Below are positions 42,217 through 53,270 of a stretch of 64,000 bases of DNA, piece after piece; positions within the stretch are counted from its first letter, which is position 1, and each line of letters opens with the position of its first letter. Source of the stretch: Ophioceras dolichostomum (taxonomy: Eukaryota; Ascomycota; Sordariomycetes; Magnaporthales; Ophioceraceae); NCBI GenBank assembly GCA_003049485.1, contig PYST01000060.1, forward strand, positions 78,734-142,733. The letters run 5' to 3'. The notes under the pieces are model-generated. The model saw only the letters and a list, made by a program, of their open reading frames with translations. It did no database searches and had not been told where the DNA came from. A program made the translations under genes and the position numbers.

Positions 42217-43385
42217 TCACACGCTGCCAGCCTGGAATCTAGCTTCCTTCTGGTGCGGGCCTGGGAATGGCAAGATCCTGTGAAGCTTCCCCAAGATCTC
42301 GTCGAGGTGTGGCTCAGACTCCCTGGTCACAAAGCCGTGGCGGATGAAGAAGTCGAGCATGATGGCGGCGCAGTTGGGCTTAAAAAGGCCCAGAGCCATG
42401 TCCTCCATGATCTGGGGAATGCTGCATAGCGAGAAGCTCTCGACCTCGCCGTCCTTTGGCGCGGGTACCACGTCCTCAGGTAGCTGCAAATCGTACACCC
42501 ACTGGCACTCCGGGTACGCATACCCGGCCTCCCCCGTGCGCGCGTCCGTGATGTAGATGTATGAGATGGTGCCGACGGCCTTGGCGTGGCGCCGCACCAC
42601 GTCCTCGGGCAGCGAGGCCTCCTCGTCCGCCTCGCGCACCATGCACTCGAAGGGGTCCTCGTTCGTCATCAGCCCGCCTGCGACCGTGTTGTCCAGCATG
42701 CCGGGGAATGAGGACTTGTCCGCCGCCCGTTTGGGCACCCAGACCTTGATCGAGCCGTCCTCCGGGTTGGTCACGTAGGCGGTCATGTGGATCCCGAACC
42801 GCATCGTGCCCAGCAGGCTCAGCGCCACGCGCTCCATGCTGAAGAGCAGGTCGTCGTCCCCGTTTGGGCCATAGACCGGCCACAGCTCGGCGCGCCACCC
42901 GCGGAGGATCTCGAAGGCGTCTTTCTCGCGCAGGTGGTGTGACAGGGCGGCGATGGCCATTGTTCGCTCGTCGTGCGAGGAAGCGGGATGCTGATGGAAG
43001 AGCGAGACAGTATCCTTCTCCGGGTCCAGCACGATTCCACACCGAAGCTCCTTAGGCACGGACTCCAGCCTTGCGTAGACATCACGCCTCATGTAGCCCA
43101 GGAAGGCCCCCTCGCCGTCATCGTCTTCGCCATTGCGCCATACAACGGCGTAGAAGCCCTTCATCATCTCCGCATAATTCTCGGGCTCCCGTTGCGGATC
43201 TGGGAAGCTGCATCACTCGTTAGTCTCACCGGTTACACAACACAGTGTCAGCCGCCAGTGTCGGCCGACTGGGCACGTAGACAAGCCCAGTCGATCAGCT
43301 GGCTGCAGGAAGCACGGATCTCAGGTTACACTCACTGGTCAACATTGTTGACGAGGTCGAGGTTTGTAAATCGGCTGTTTGCCAT
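42217..43385 (-). CDS. Nudix hydrolase, Tnr3/YJR142W-like
   Basis: Nudix protein of the type fused to or related to fungal thiamine pyrophosphokinase (DUF4743 plus Nudix). Exon 1 is 43385-43336 and exon 2 43207-42217, 346 residues. The intron is GTGAGT..GATGCAG. The N-terminal domain has FYAVVWRNGEDDD, FLGYMRRDVYARL and ILRGWRAELWPVYG. The Nudix part reads FGIHMTAYVTNPE, IKVWVPKRAADKSSFPGMLDN and the box GGLMTNEDPFECMVREADEEASL, whose READEE core provides the metal-binding Glu residues. Later comes YPECQWVYDLQLPEDVVPAPKDGEVESF, also typical. Relatives in yeast hydrolyse oxidised thiamine diphosphates, so damage control of thiamine cofactors is a reasonable role. No kinase domain follows, so it is a stand-alone hydrolase. 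Confidence 0.9.
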
Positions 43386-44862
43386 CGTTCTGGCTTCGAC
43401 GAGGCTTGGTAGGTGTAGGTACCAAAATTGTTGGTCGTGGGGGATGCGTACGAGCACGACCAGGTTTGGAGAGTCAGGTCTCTGCAGGTGGGTAGGGAGA
43501 CAGACCCAGGTATTTAAGCAGCAGTAGGAGGCGTGAGGGACTCAGACGATCTCAACAGGTCACTTAGGAGAACAATATACAGTTAGGCTCATTCACTCCC
43601 GTTTATGACGTGAAGCACGATATCGGCCCTAGCCGCTAATACTGAAGTGCGAGCTACACCGATAGAGAGACCAGGCCTGGACGGAAATGCCTCTAGTTAT
43701 AGAGGGGGAGCAGCCCCGCCCGACTAACGACTAACAATCAGCAACCTTCCATGGTAATAGGTCTGTCGTACCCGTCACGCTGGACAGATATCCGATAGGT
43801 CCAATGCAAACGGCCTACTGGCATTCAACGGTCAAGTCCGCCAACGGTCAGTCGGGTCGGTCTGTATACGGGCGTTTGCGCCGTTTTCGTAAGGTAAGTC
43901 GTGTTGGTGAAGGCTGTCCCCCGCCCTGCCACCCACAGTTCCGACCACTCGTGTGCACTCGCGTGGCGGGCAACTACCACCTACCTGGTACCTATAGCAG
44001 CAGCAAATCGCTAGCCGCGTGCGGTATATCGGGGGTGTGGAGCGGCAGTTGATATTAATGGTCGGGGAATGCGGAAACATGCTTTAAAAATGTTGAGGGA
44101 GTTGACTGGTCGTGCTCTCGTGGTGGTCGATCTGAACACTCCGTGCCCTCCCGCTTCTAGGCATCGCGGGACTTGCGAGCCCTGCGGATCTTCACTCACA
44201 TATACTTCCAACACCTCTGAGCTCGTGAAGAGACCGTCCGAATATCTTGTGTCTCTTTAAATCCAATTTGTTCCCGTGTCATTCAATGCTGTAAACTGTG
44301 GTGAGCGAACAAACCAAAGGCACTGGTAGACGAAGATCGTAGGGGGCTGTCGACCCGAGATTGAGAGGAAGAACCCTACGGAAAGCGCTGGAAACTTGGA
44401 GACATCTCAGGCCTGATCTAGGATCAAAAGACTCACTCCCGCCTCAATGCACAACCTCTGAGACACAAAGCTGGTCTTCCTCTCATTGATAGATACTACC
44501 GGGGTTTCTCATCGCTTGAAAAGAGTTCATCTTATGAAAATCGTAGAAATTTGTTTCAATTGGCCCAATCAATTAATTACCAGCATCGCCTGAAATATTT
44601 CGGACAAACCTGCAGAAATCACTCAAACGCGACGGGATCACAGTATAACAAACCCCTGATCAACCAACACTGGCCGACGAACTCCCTACCTCTTCGTACG
44701 TCGCTAGTATTCTTCAATTGTTCAGGACAGCAACTTAGTACCTACCCAAGCGAAAGAACATAAGAGGCCACTCTCAAGCCACCACCAGTATCAGAAACGC
44801 CTTTACATCGACATAACCGCCCAACACCTCACCTCACCTCACCTACCCACAGAAAGCGCACA
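43386..44862. other. Divergent intergenic region Nudix/opi10
   Basis: 1.5 kb between two divergent starts. It contains GGTACC/TAGGTA motifs near 43415 and 43985 and four CACCT units at 44825-44844 just before the opi10 ATG. No gene is seen. Confidence 0.55.
44825..44844. repeat. (CACCT)4 in the opi10 leader
   Basis: Four exact pentamer units ending 18 bp before the opi10 start codon, in what should be its 5' UTR or core promoter. Pyrimidine-rich leaders are common in fungal genes. Confidence 0.85.
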
Positions 44863-45501
44863 ATGGCGCAACAACCCCTCTTCGGCCTCGTCCCAGCCAA
44901 CCTCCCCCTAATCAGCGCCCCCACCGAGACGCCCTCCCCGACATCCTTCCTCTACTCGATCCCGCCAGTCCGGACGTTCTCCCACATCGTCGTCTTCCTT
45001 CTCCCCGGCGTCGTCCTCCCAGACGGCACCGCGGCCGCCATCTACCTCGTCACGCCGCCCCCTCCCGGCGGCTCGGAGCCGGTCTCCCGCTTCCTCGGCG
45101 GGGTGGGTCCCGGCAAGGAGAGCGCCATCTTCAACCTGCGCTCTTCTTCCTCTTCCCCTCAAGACCAGTCTACCGCCGCCACCGTCCCCGTAGTGATAGG
45201 CGTGAGCATCGAGCCCGCGGACTCAGTGGCGGCGCGCATCGCGGAGCTGAAGGTGGCTTCGGCTTCCACGTCGTCAACGTCAAGAGCGTTAGTGCCTGCG
45301 GTTGGTGGTGCGGCGAGAAACCCGCCTTCGACGCAGGTCCTCGCGCAGCGGATCATCAAGAACGCCTTCAACTTCCTTGCCAGCTTCAGCGGGACCGCCG
45401 GCCAGGTCGAGGTGGTGCCTCTCAAGGCGTTCGAGGACTGGTGGCGGAAATTCGAAAGCAGAGTCCGGACGGACCCCGGCTTTCTTGAGAGGGACGACTA
45501 G
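44863..45501 (+). CDS. opi10: Hikeshi/Opi10 family protein
   Basis: Homologue of Hikeshi (yeast Opi10), which carries Hsp70 into the nucleus during heat stress; yeast opi10 mutants over-secrete inositol. Single exon, 212 residues, near the family length of about 200-246. The N-terminus starts MAQQPLFGLVPANLPL. The conserved beta-rich part has FSHIVVFLLPGVVLPDGTAAAIYLV, then SRFLGGVGPGKESAIFNL, which matches the Hikeshi LGxxxNxKPSAIFK block. The FxFxFG-nucleoporin binding face is in this part. After a Ser/Ala linker the C-terminal segment reads LAQRIIKNAFNFLASFSGTAG and VPLKAFEDWWRKFESRV, again typical (family ends with F..W..KFE). The start has a good context (CACAATGGC). Convergent with ynd1. 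Confidence 0.93.
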   Translation: MAQQPLFGLVPANLPLISAPTETPSPTSFLYSIPPVRTFSHIVVFLLPGVVLPDGTAAAIYLVTPPPPGGSEPVSRFLGGVGPGKESAIFNLRSSSSSPQDQSTAATVPVVIGVSIEPADSVAARIAELKVASASTSSTSRALVPAVGGAARNPPSTQVLAQRIIKNAFNFLASFSGTAGQVEVVPLKAFEDWWRKFESRVRTDPGFLERDD

Positions 45502-46506
45502 GCGATTTCTTGTTTCATCTTTTTAAAATCCTATTTCACTACCTCAGGTAGTTTAGGTACCTAGGTAGCTACCTGTAAAGGGATGGTCCTGTTTATAGCC
45601 CGTTCCGGGCATCATGTAGAGTGCCATATCTGAGCTAGCTTGTCTCTTTCTTTTATCAAGGTCTCCGGCGTTCAGTAGGTTGGATTGGGAATGGTATTGC
45701 GTCAAATATTCACCTTTGTGACCTTCAAGGCTTAGGGTAGTGTGTGTGAACGGAATTCTACGATGAGACTATGTACGCATACGGCAGACGAAATTTTGGC
45801 AATTCAGGGTGCACCAGGTCAATGATGAGTGAATTTAAAGAAGAACGACCCTAACCTCTCACTCTCTCTCTCTCTAGGTACTCCTGCGGTACTCTGACCG
45901 ATCGTCCCCCCATCCGGGGCTGACGTCGAAAAGCCTGCTACGATGACAGGATGCAATGCTCGAATATGAATAAAGGGGGATAAAGAGGGGAAAGGAGGAG
46001 AAACGAAGAGAAATATGCAGTATCATCCCCTCCCGACGATGGCCATACTATCAGCACCGCGCCACGACCCAGACTCCCAACGATTTCTCTTCCTCTCTAC
46101 TGAAGCAGACAGAAGCCAGAGGTCAGCCAGGTGGTAGGTATGGTATGTGACGTGCTGAGAAACAGGAAAGCGCCGAATATGAAGAAACCGCCCCCTTAAA
46201 CGAAAAAACAAGAAGAAAAAGCCAAGTCCTGCCTGCCCTGCCCTGCACAACAAGCCCACGAAAAAACGAATAGGTTAATAAGTGCCTAAATATAGACAGA
46301 GCACCGCTTTTAAGCCTTGCGCTCCGGAGAATGATGAATGTGGGAAGAAAAAATAAGAAACAGAAGTTATAAAGCGAACAGATATCCCCAAAAACCACAC
46401 ACAAAACTTCCATCCCATCAGGAATGAAATAATAGTAATAGTACCATCTCCAACCCATTCTTCCATGATCGAAACATAAGTAGGCAGTCGGGACAGAAAA
46501 ACAATA
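45502..46506. other. Convergent intergenic region opi10/ynd1
   Basis: 1 kb between two stop codons. A dense palindromic element with GGTACCTAGGTAGCTACC sits at about 45556-45573. A CT dinucleotide run lies near 45860. The rest is A-rich and consistent with 3' UTRs. Confidence 0.55.
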
Positions 46507-48855
46507 TCAGTCTGACTGATGATAAGGTGACATCAGCGGGCTCTTCATCCTCGTTGGGCTCCCCGCGCGGCTCCGCCTCCCCGCATTCAGCATCTGCAGG
46601 CTCGGCACCAGGCGCTCGCGGCTCTCGGTCCTGACGACGAGCCCGCTGCGGTCGATAGCCGCAGCGGACGAGGCCGAGGCCCCCGCGGTGGTCATCCTCG
46701 CGGTCGCGGCGGTGGCGGCGCCGTCGTCATACAGCTCCACGTTGACCTTGGGCGCCGTCGCGAGCCCCGACGACCGGCCCAGGCGGCCCGACGACCGCGT
46801 CGACGAGTCGCTGCTGTCCGAGTGGTCGGCGCTGCTGCCGCTGACGAGGTCCGAGAAGTCGACGTCCGCGAGCGCGAACTGCTCCGCGCCGTCTCCGCCC
46901 TCCTCCAGGATGCGCTCGTAGTTGGTCGACGACGGCCGCGAGGCGGACCCGAAGAGCTTGTTCCGCAGGGGCCCGAAGAGCCCGCCGCCCGCGCCGTGGC
47001 CGGCCCGGCTGAGCTTCCTAGGGCTGCCGGGCCTGCGCGAGCGGCGCCACGGGCTGCCGCCGCCGCCGCCTCCAAGACAGCTGTTAATCTTGGAGAAGAT
47101 GCGGAGGCGTCGCTCCTTTTTGCGCAGGAGGAAGAATGCCAGAACCAGCAAGAGCACCAGAAAGAGGAAGCCTGAGGTAGACTTGGACCTCGCCTTGTCC
47201 AGGATGTCGTCCGCCTTGTCGCTCCAGTCGTCGTTATCGTCGTCGTGGCCGCTGACCGGAGCCCAGGTGGAGCCGGCGTGGTTGAAGTCAGCGGGCACGT
47301 CCCCGTCCTCTATGACGTTGCTGCCGAAGCCCACCGGCAAGGCCTGGCTGTTGACGCTGCTGGGTGGAACTTGGCCGGCGGCGTATAGCAGCATCTTGCC
47401 CAGAGTCCAGCTGACCTCGATCCCATCGATCTTGTCAACCGCCTTGAACGGGTCAAGGAAGCCCTTCTCCTTGGCATTTTCAAGCGCATTCTTCGACGCG
47501 TTAAAGTGCGGCAGCTTCTCCAATCCCACGCGCGGGATACCGATCCCCTCGTGGAGGACGTTGAGCAGCCACGCAGCCTTGAAGCAGGCCTCCTGTGCGT
47601 TCTTCTCGTTGAACTTGCGACGCGTGTCAAGCTTGGACTCGATGCTGGCCCAGTCCTGAGTGCAGAACTCCTGTACGTGCTTCTGATATGTCTCGAAGTC
47701 GTATGCCTTATCCGCCTTGCCAAAAACGCCGTGCGTTGTGTGCCAGTACTCGGAGACGCCGACGAAATGGTTGACGTCGAAGTCGATCGCTGGAACGTGC
47801 TGGCCATTAAGCAGGCAGGGTTCGTCGGGACAAGGGGCATCCTTGCCTAGCAGCGGGTACGTATTGAGCTGACACTCAGTGAACAGACCGGTGCCGATCA
47901 GGGTGTGGTTGTGACTTCCTGAGCCCATCACGATGTCCCCATGAGTCGTCGTTCTCAGACCCTTGGGCATGCATGGATCCGGTATCTCGCCGCTACCAGC
48001 ATTAGCAGACTCCAACAAGTTTTTGACGTAGGAAGCCCTGGCTTGGTTAACACCGAAGCCTAGCCATGTGGCCGTGAAGACCTTGTATTCCGACGGGTTG
48101 CCGTCCAGAGTCCTCAGGCGCAATAGTTTCAGGTCGTCCCAGTGCTTTTCTGCCTCGGTAGAGTTTGGCGCGAATGCGATCTGGGCAGACGCGCCGCCCA
48201 TATCCAGAAAACCGTATGTGTGGTGCCCCTTGCCGTGCTGGTGGTTCTCGGGTTCGTCGAAGCCCCCTAGCAGGTAGTTCGAGGCAATCCACCCGTACAG
48301 TCCTTCCGTTTCGCCCTTGATGACCTGGATATGGAGGTCGCAGTCGGGCAGCGAGAATTGCGTGTTCGATCTAAGATAGGAGCAGACCTCGCGGAGGAGT
48401 GCCTTTTGTTGGATCTGGGGGAGCAGCCGCATACCAGCGGTGGCCATGAGAAATACTGGCGTGTCTGGCTGGCTGGACTCGGGGATCACTTTCAGGGCAT
48501 GGTCGATCAGGCCTTGGAGGTGCTCAGGGCCTACTTCGTCAGGCCTCTCGCCAAACGTCGAGACTCCTGGCCTGGTCTTCTTTGTCCATTTCTCCTTCGT
48601 TTCCAGCTCGGGGAGACGTCGTAATTCTTCGCTCGAGGCATGCTTCCGGGCCTTGTTGGCGTCCTTCCATCGATATATATGCAGTCGCGTCCCGGAAGAG
48701 CCCGCGTCGAGGATGACTCCATACCTCCCTGTAAAGGATAGCGAGCGTATGTCAGCGAATCGAAGTGCGGCTTCGAGGCTTTAGAGGGGCCAGGGAGCCT
48801 AAGGAGAAGGATGGAGATGGGGAATTGGAAAGAATTTCCTACACTTTTTGCCCAT
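46507..48855 (-). CDS. ynd1: Golgi apyrase Ynd1 (GDA1/CD39 family)
   Basis: Nucleoside di/triphosphatase of the Golgi lumen; it clears GDP/UDP released by glycosyltransferases. Exon 1 is only 13 nt (48855-48843, MGKK plus one base). A 114-nt intron (GTAGGA..TTTACAG) leads to exon 2, 48728-46507; 744 residues. Splicing gives MGKKWRYGVILDAGSSGTR, the family start. Apyrase-conserved regions are all present: ACR1 DAGSSGTR (12-19), ACR2 ATAGMR (about 100), ACR3 GETEGLYGW (143 on, with catalytic Glu near 146) and ACR4 LDMGGASAQI (about 180). Cys-rich lumenal segments follow (DAPCPDEPCLLNG). One membrane segment lies near 524-543 (FLFLVLLLVLAFFLL) before a basic KKERRLR flank. The cytosolic tail of about 200 residues is Ser/Gly-rich and longer than needed for the enzyme; in yeast the tail is regulatory. 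No signal peptide, as expected for Ynd1. Confidence 0.95.
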
Positions 48856-51072
48856 TGGGACGGTTGAAGTCCCAAGGGACCAGGCACCAGGTGTTTATTC
48901 CAACAATGGCAATCTGACAAGGCGACGATGAGCTGAACTAGACAGGGAGGCGGGGGAGGGGGGGGGCGTATTTTATCGTGAGGATGGCGAAGACTTCAAG
49001 GCTGACCCCAAGGCGTCGAAGTCATAGGTTCTACTATCGTGTTTACGAGAGGTGAGGTTCGTGTTCGATTGCGCGATGTTGCAGCAAGAGGCTTGGCCAA
49101 GATAAGGAAATCCAGACGTCACTTTGCTGTCAGACAATGGAAAGTGGCCCAACATCCGTCGACCCTCGATCGGCAGCCTTTCCAAGTTCAGAACATCAAT
49201 TAGGATAGAAGGGTGGTAAGCAAAGAAGAAGCGAAGAAGCGACAGAAAAGAGGCACGGAAAGTAATTATAAAATCAACAAATGGTAAGTCAGCGAGGGAC
49301 GAGAAGAAAAGGAGATAAGATTTGCGGGGGAGGAAACCCAATGTTGTGACAACCAAACGAAAGTGATGCGGCGGCGAAGAGGCTCGCGCAAAAGGGGGGA
49401 GAAGAAAAATATTGGCATTGAACTGGAAAGGGGATGGAATGCAAATGCAAGCAGGTGCAGGCAGCTGAATGAATTGACCGAGTGCTATTTTTTCGGGAGG
49501 GTGGCACCGGGTGCTAGATCGGCACAGAGCTCGTGATAGGAATGAACATAGAACGAGGTGCGATTTGCTGGTTGGTACATGCCATTGCCCATGTATCCTC
49601 CTATCTCAGCCTGCAGGAGCCCATCCGGGATGCGTGGGGGAATCATCGGGCGATCCCACCAAGAGGAAGGAACCAGAACAGTTCGAAACATCAACACAGT
49701 GGGCTGATAGGCCCAGACAGCACCCTAGTGATGACACGTTTGCCTCTAAAATGATTCAAATCCAATGGGCAACACACAGTGCAATCCTGTTCCTGAAAAT
49801 TGAGTTAGCACGGATGCACTGTTGTTTTTGGGTATCGAGTCCCAACTGAAAAGACGCCGCATTAACATCCGACGATGCGGGTTGGGCCAACTTCTCGTAT
49901 CCAGGTTTGTTACCAAGAAGTCATGTGTCCGCTACAATCACGAACAATGCCCGGCATCAGGATTGATTGATACAGATTCCTCTGTCCTGTGTTCGTTCGG
50001 CTACGAGTTATTCCCGAGTTGCCCACCTAAACTGAGGAGAGCGAGGACACGCACGCATCACAAGGTGGCTTGAAAGCTGAAACCCTTCCTTTGTCACCAA
50101 CATCAGCTGGCGCCTTTGTCATCGCCTCTGCGCAAAGCTTAGTTGCATATCTGACACGACCAAGCCTGAGTGAAGCCACAGCCCGGCTGATCCGGTCTCG
50201 CTCACTGCCCACTCGGTTTTCCTCGCATAAGTGCATCGGGTCGTATAACTCGGTGGGTTCGAGAGAAGGAATAGAAAAGACTTCGCTTGTCGTATTGTTG
50301 GGCGCTCACTGTGACCCGTACTTACCCAGGTAGTAAATAAATCGTACTATGGAAAAGACAGGTCTCGCAGATGGGCGGGTCTCGAGTTCGATGACGTCTG
50401 TCTCGAAGTAAGGAGGAGGCCAACAGCTGCCGAGCCGGGAAGCCCCTCATGCCTTTGTGCCCAGGCTGCCAGCTTCACCCGACCGGACCGGTGGATCCAC
50501 GGCATTGGGGGCACGGCCACACGGCTCCTTCGAGGGGCTGTTGGCATTGAATGGATTTGATCCCACCGATGTGTGAGGGCGGCGCAAGCCATCTACTAGC
50601 CATCGACTACTAGTCATCTACTAGCCATCCATTCATCCCGAGCAGGGCACGAAACAGGGCTGACTTACACGCTCCAGCGGACACGCCACAGCATGGCTCG
50701 AATAGTCGGCAACTAGTGCATGACCGGATTCGTTCCATGGTCTGTATTCTGTGCCCTTCGCACAATCCAAAGTGTGAATGGTGAATCACTAACAAAAGAG
50801 CATATATAAAGCCAATGGCAAATCCCACTAGGTAGGTAGGTATCTATTCTTAGCACTACTACGCGCAAGCGTGCTCCCCTCAGTTACCTTCAGGCCTCCT
50901 CAATGGCCCCTGCCCGAGCCACTCAGTCGGCACCTCCAGTTGAGGATATGAGACGCCTGCTAGCTACGGTGTACGGAGATACATAGCTATCAAACCGGTT
51001 TCCACGAGACCAGCTCGGGAAAAAGGACCGTCCGTAGAGCATGTACTCGGCGAAGACTCGGTCAAGTCCTGG

Positions 51073-51098
51073 CATCATCATCATCATCATCATCATCA
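51073..51098. repeat. CAT/ATC trinucleotide run
   Basis: Eight to nine perfect CAT units in non-coding DNA, 20 bp from a hairpin-forming inverted repeat. A simple repeat. Confidence 0.85.
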
Positions 51099-51116
51099 CA
51101 CGGGTTCGCTGCTTGC

Positions 51117-51152
51117 CCGCTTGCTGAATTCCTACCCGAATTCAGTAAGCGG
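51117..51152. repeat. Inverted repeat with 15-bp arms, 6-nt loop
   Basis: Arms CCGCTTGCTGAATTC (51117-51131) and GAATTCAGTAAGCGG (51138-51152) pair at 14 of 15 positions, and the odd pair is G-T. The 6-nt loop is CTACCC. The stem contains two EcoRI-type GAATTC sites. No T-run follows and no gene end is close, so its role is unknown. Confidence 0.85.
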
Positions 51153-51665
51153 AGAAGGGGGCAAACCTACGTGACAACACTCCCCAACCAACCTAGCCTA
51201 CCTCAGCTCAGCAGCAGACGACGGACACTCACCGTTCAAGCGTCGTCCTCCTTGCCCGAGAACTCTGCTTGAAGGCGAAGCCGCCTCCGTCCTGAAGGTG
51301 GGTGAATAGGTAGCAAGGTACCCTACCTAAGTAGGTATGTGCCTAGGTACCTAGGTATAGGTGTACCTGGGTGGAAGAACAACCAGAGTCCGTCTCCGGG
51401 TCGCCGCCGTGGCCGAATGTGTTTGTTCTACGATAGAAGCAAGGAGACAATGGTACTGTGCAGCAGCTACAGTCCTCTTTCCGTCTTCTGGCGTCTATAT
51501 AAATCCGTACAGGGAGGTCATGTCTGCCCCGTTCACAGCCGTGGGGACATTGGCCGCAGCGCACACTAGCCGGAGACGCGCTTTCTCCTTCTGGAAATAG
51601 TGAGCGAGCTTCTGACTGTGGATAGCAGTCTCTTGCCGCTACACAAGGGAGATGGCACGAAGTAG

Positions 51666-52638
51666 TTAGCCTCCGGCACGTGCAGAGAGAAGGGTGAGAG
51701 AGACGGTGAAGGGCTGGGGGGAAAGGGGATGGGTGTTGGGGAGCAGCGATGGTTAGAAGTTCACCATGGCCACTTACTCTGAAGGACTCTATTGCTAGGC
51801 GTTCAACATTAGCATCAAATTTAGTAGGTGCTGCTGTGGTGACTTGGATAGAGATCTTGGGCACCTGGTTCTCGGCATGCTTTGTGTCTGCCAGATCCCG
51901 TCGACTGCCGCGAACTCAAGATCCAGGGGTGGTCGACTGCGCCCTGACGATAGGCAGGGCGGCGTCTGGGGTGGTGGCGGGAGTGGGCAGCGAGAAGTTG
52001 GGGACTATCTTGCGCCCTTCCTTGGCATCGTGATTCGGGAGCATGGATTGCAGCCTCTGCTGGGTCTCGATCTCAAAGACCCGGCCCCGACGCCTGAGTT
52101 GCCGCTCGCCCGAAATCAGGGAGGCGCTGTACGGTTGTTGCTCTCGTCTGCTTGGGCTTGAAGTCAAGCCCGAGTTCACGAAAACAATGGGGTCAGAGGG
52201 GTGAACGGGGGGATGGGAGCTGAGTGCTTCCTGGGCATGCTTAGCTAGCTTGTCCAGATTCAGACGGCCCGCGCCGAACGCACGACTACCAGCCTGCTGG
52301 GGCAGGTGGCCGACGAACGACGAGGGCCGAGTTACAGGCACGGGTTTGCTGATGGCGGTCTTGCTGACACGGCGGGGGCGCTTTCGCAAGCGCGTCGAGT
52401 TGAGAGTGGTCCTCTTCCCCCGCGTCCAGAGCCGCCGACAGCCTTCCCGTATATCTGTAAGAGGGCGCGAGCCACCATCTCTGTTGGTCGAGCGACGATT
52501 TCCGTGAGAGGCAAGGTCTGGGTGCACGCCGATCACAGGGATCAGGGACGCGCCTGCCAGGAAGATAGAGGAGTGAGAGCTCCGGGTGCTTTGGGTGCTC
52601 CAGGGGCAGAAGCACGACGTGGCGCAGGAGTAACCCAT
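51666..52638 (-). CDS. Orphan gene, basic low-complexity protein
   Basis: Proposed three-exon gene on the minus strand: 52638-51949, 51864-51778, 51713-51666, 274 residues. The second intron (51777-51714, 64 nt) is textbook: GTAAGT donor, CTAACC branch, CCCCCCAG acceptor. The first (51948-51865, 84 nt, GTCAGG..AACCAG) is weaker; without it the frame stops at 51916. The protein begins MGYSCATSCFCPW and is rich in Arg, Ser and Pro. It has a basic cluster (RLRKRPRRVSK) like a nuclear signal, a helical FGAGRLNLDKLAKHAQEAL block, RQLRRRGRVFEIETQQRLQSML, and a Thr/Pro-rich part reading PNFSLPTPATTPDAALPI into VPKISIQVTTAAPTKFDAN. I do not recognise a family. The N-terminal 60 residues have poor coding character, so the true start may be elsewhere. 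Confidence 0.45.
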
Positions 52639-53270
52639 TGTGATCTTCTGGCCTCCAAGTCTTCCTCTCCTGGTTTTAGAAATCTGTGTCGCTCTTCGTT
52701 CAGAGATAGTATACGTGCCAAATCCTTCTAACCTCTCTAAGATGGGAGATTTTCGGTGGGTAGAGAAGGAAGACAAGGGAGGAGGACACGGTGGACTCGA
52801 GGAACAGCAGCAGGGACATCTTATGGGAACTCAACATTGTTCTAGCCTCGCCGGTGAAGTATCAGAGACAAAGCGCAACATTCTTGTCTTTTTATTGAGT
52901 TCATTGTCTTCGAGATATCTGCCGTCTCTCGTTCCACTCAAACAAAGGAGCATGAAAGGCCGGCGATAGCCGATGACATAAGAATGAGGACAAAGGATTC
53001 AAAAAGTAGCCATTGTCAGCTTGGTCAGTATGATAATCAGTAGTTGCAAGGTTAGTTCTAGGGTCTGAAGTGTATAGCAATATTTTCCAACAGACTTCCG
53101 TCATGTCATGTCTTCGCCACATCCATTGGTCAAAATGCCTCGTGATCAGGCACGCTCTCGATAGTTGTCACGAACTTTAGGGGTGAAGAGGGGAACGGGA
53201 GGGCGTTCATGAACTTGTGGGAGTTCGAGGATAGTCAGCTTTGCAATCAGGTAGTCTAGGCATACGGCGG
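52639..53270. other. Spacer between hei10-like gene and orphan gene
   Basis: About 630 bp, the 3' side of the hei10-like gene and upstream of the orphan gene (both minus strand). No further exon or site was recognised. Confidence 0.5.

Larger units (their letters stand above)
48856..51665. other. Intergenic region, 2.8 kb
   Basis: Upstream region of ynd1 and downstream region of the orphan gene. It includes a CAT microsatellite at 51073-51098, a strong hairpin at 51117-51152 and a cluster of TAGGTACC motifs at 51305-51370. Open frames are short and look random. No gene was accepted. Confidence 0.5.

Noticed and set aside
45849..45856. CCCTAACC considered as a telomerase RNA template
   Set aside because: Only eight bases match, under the length needed for one and a half telomere repeats, with no supporting structure seen.
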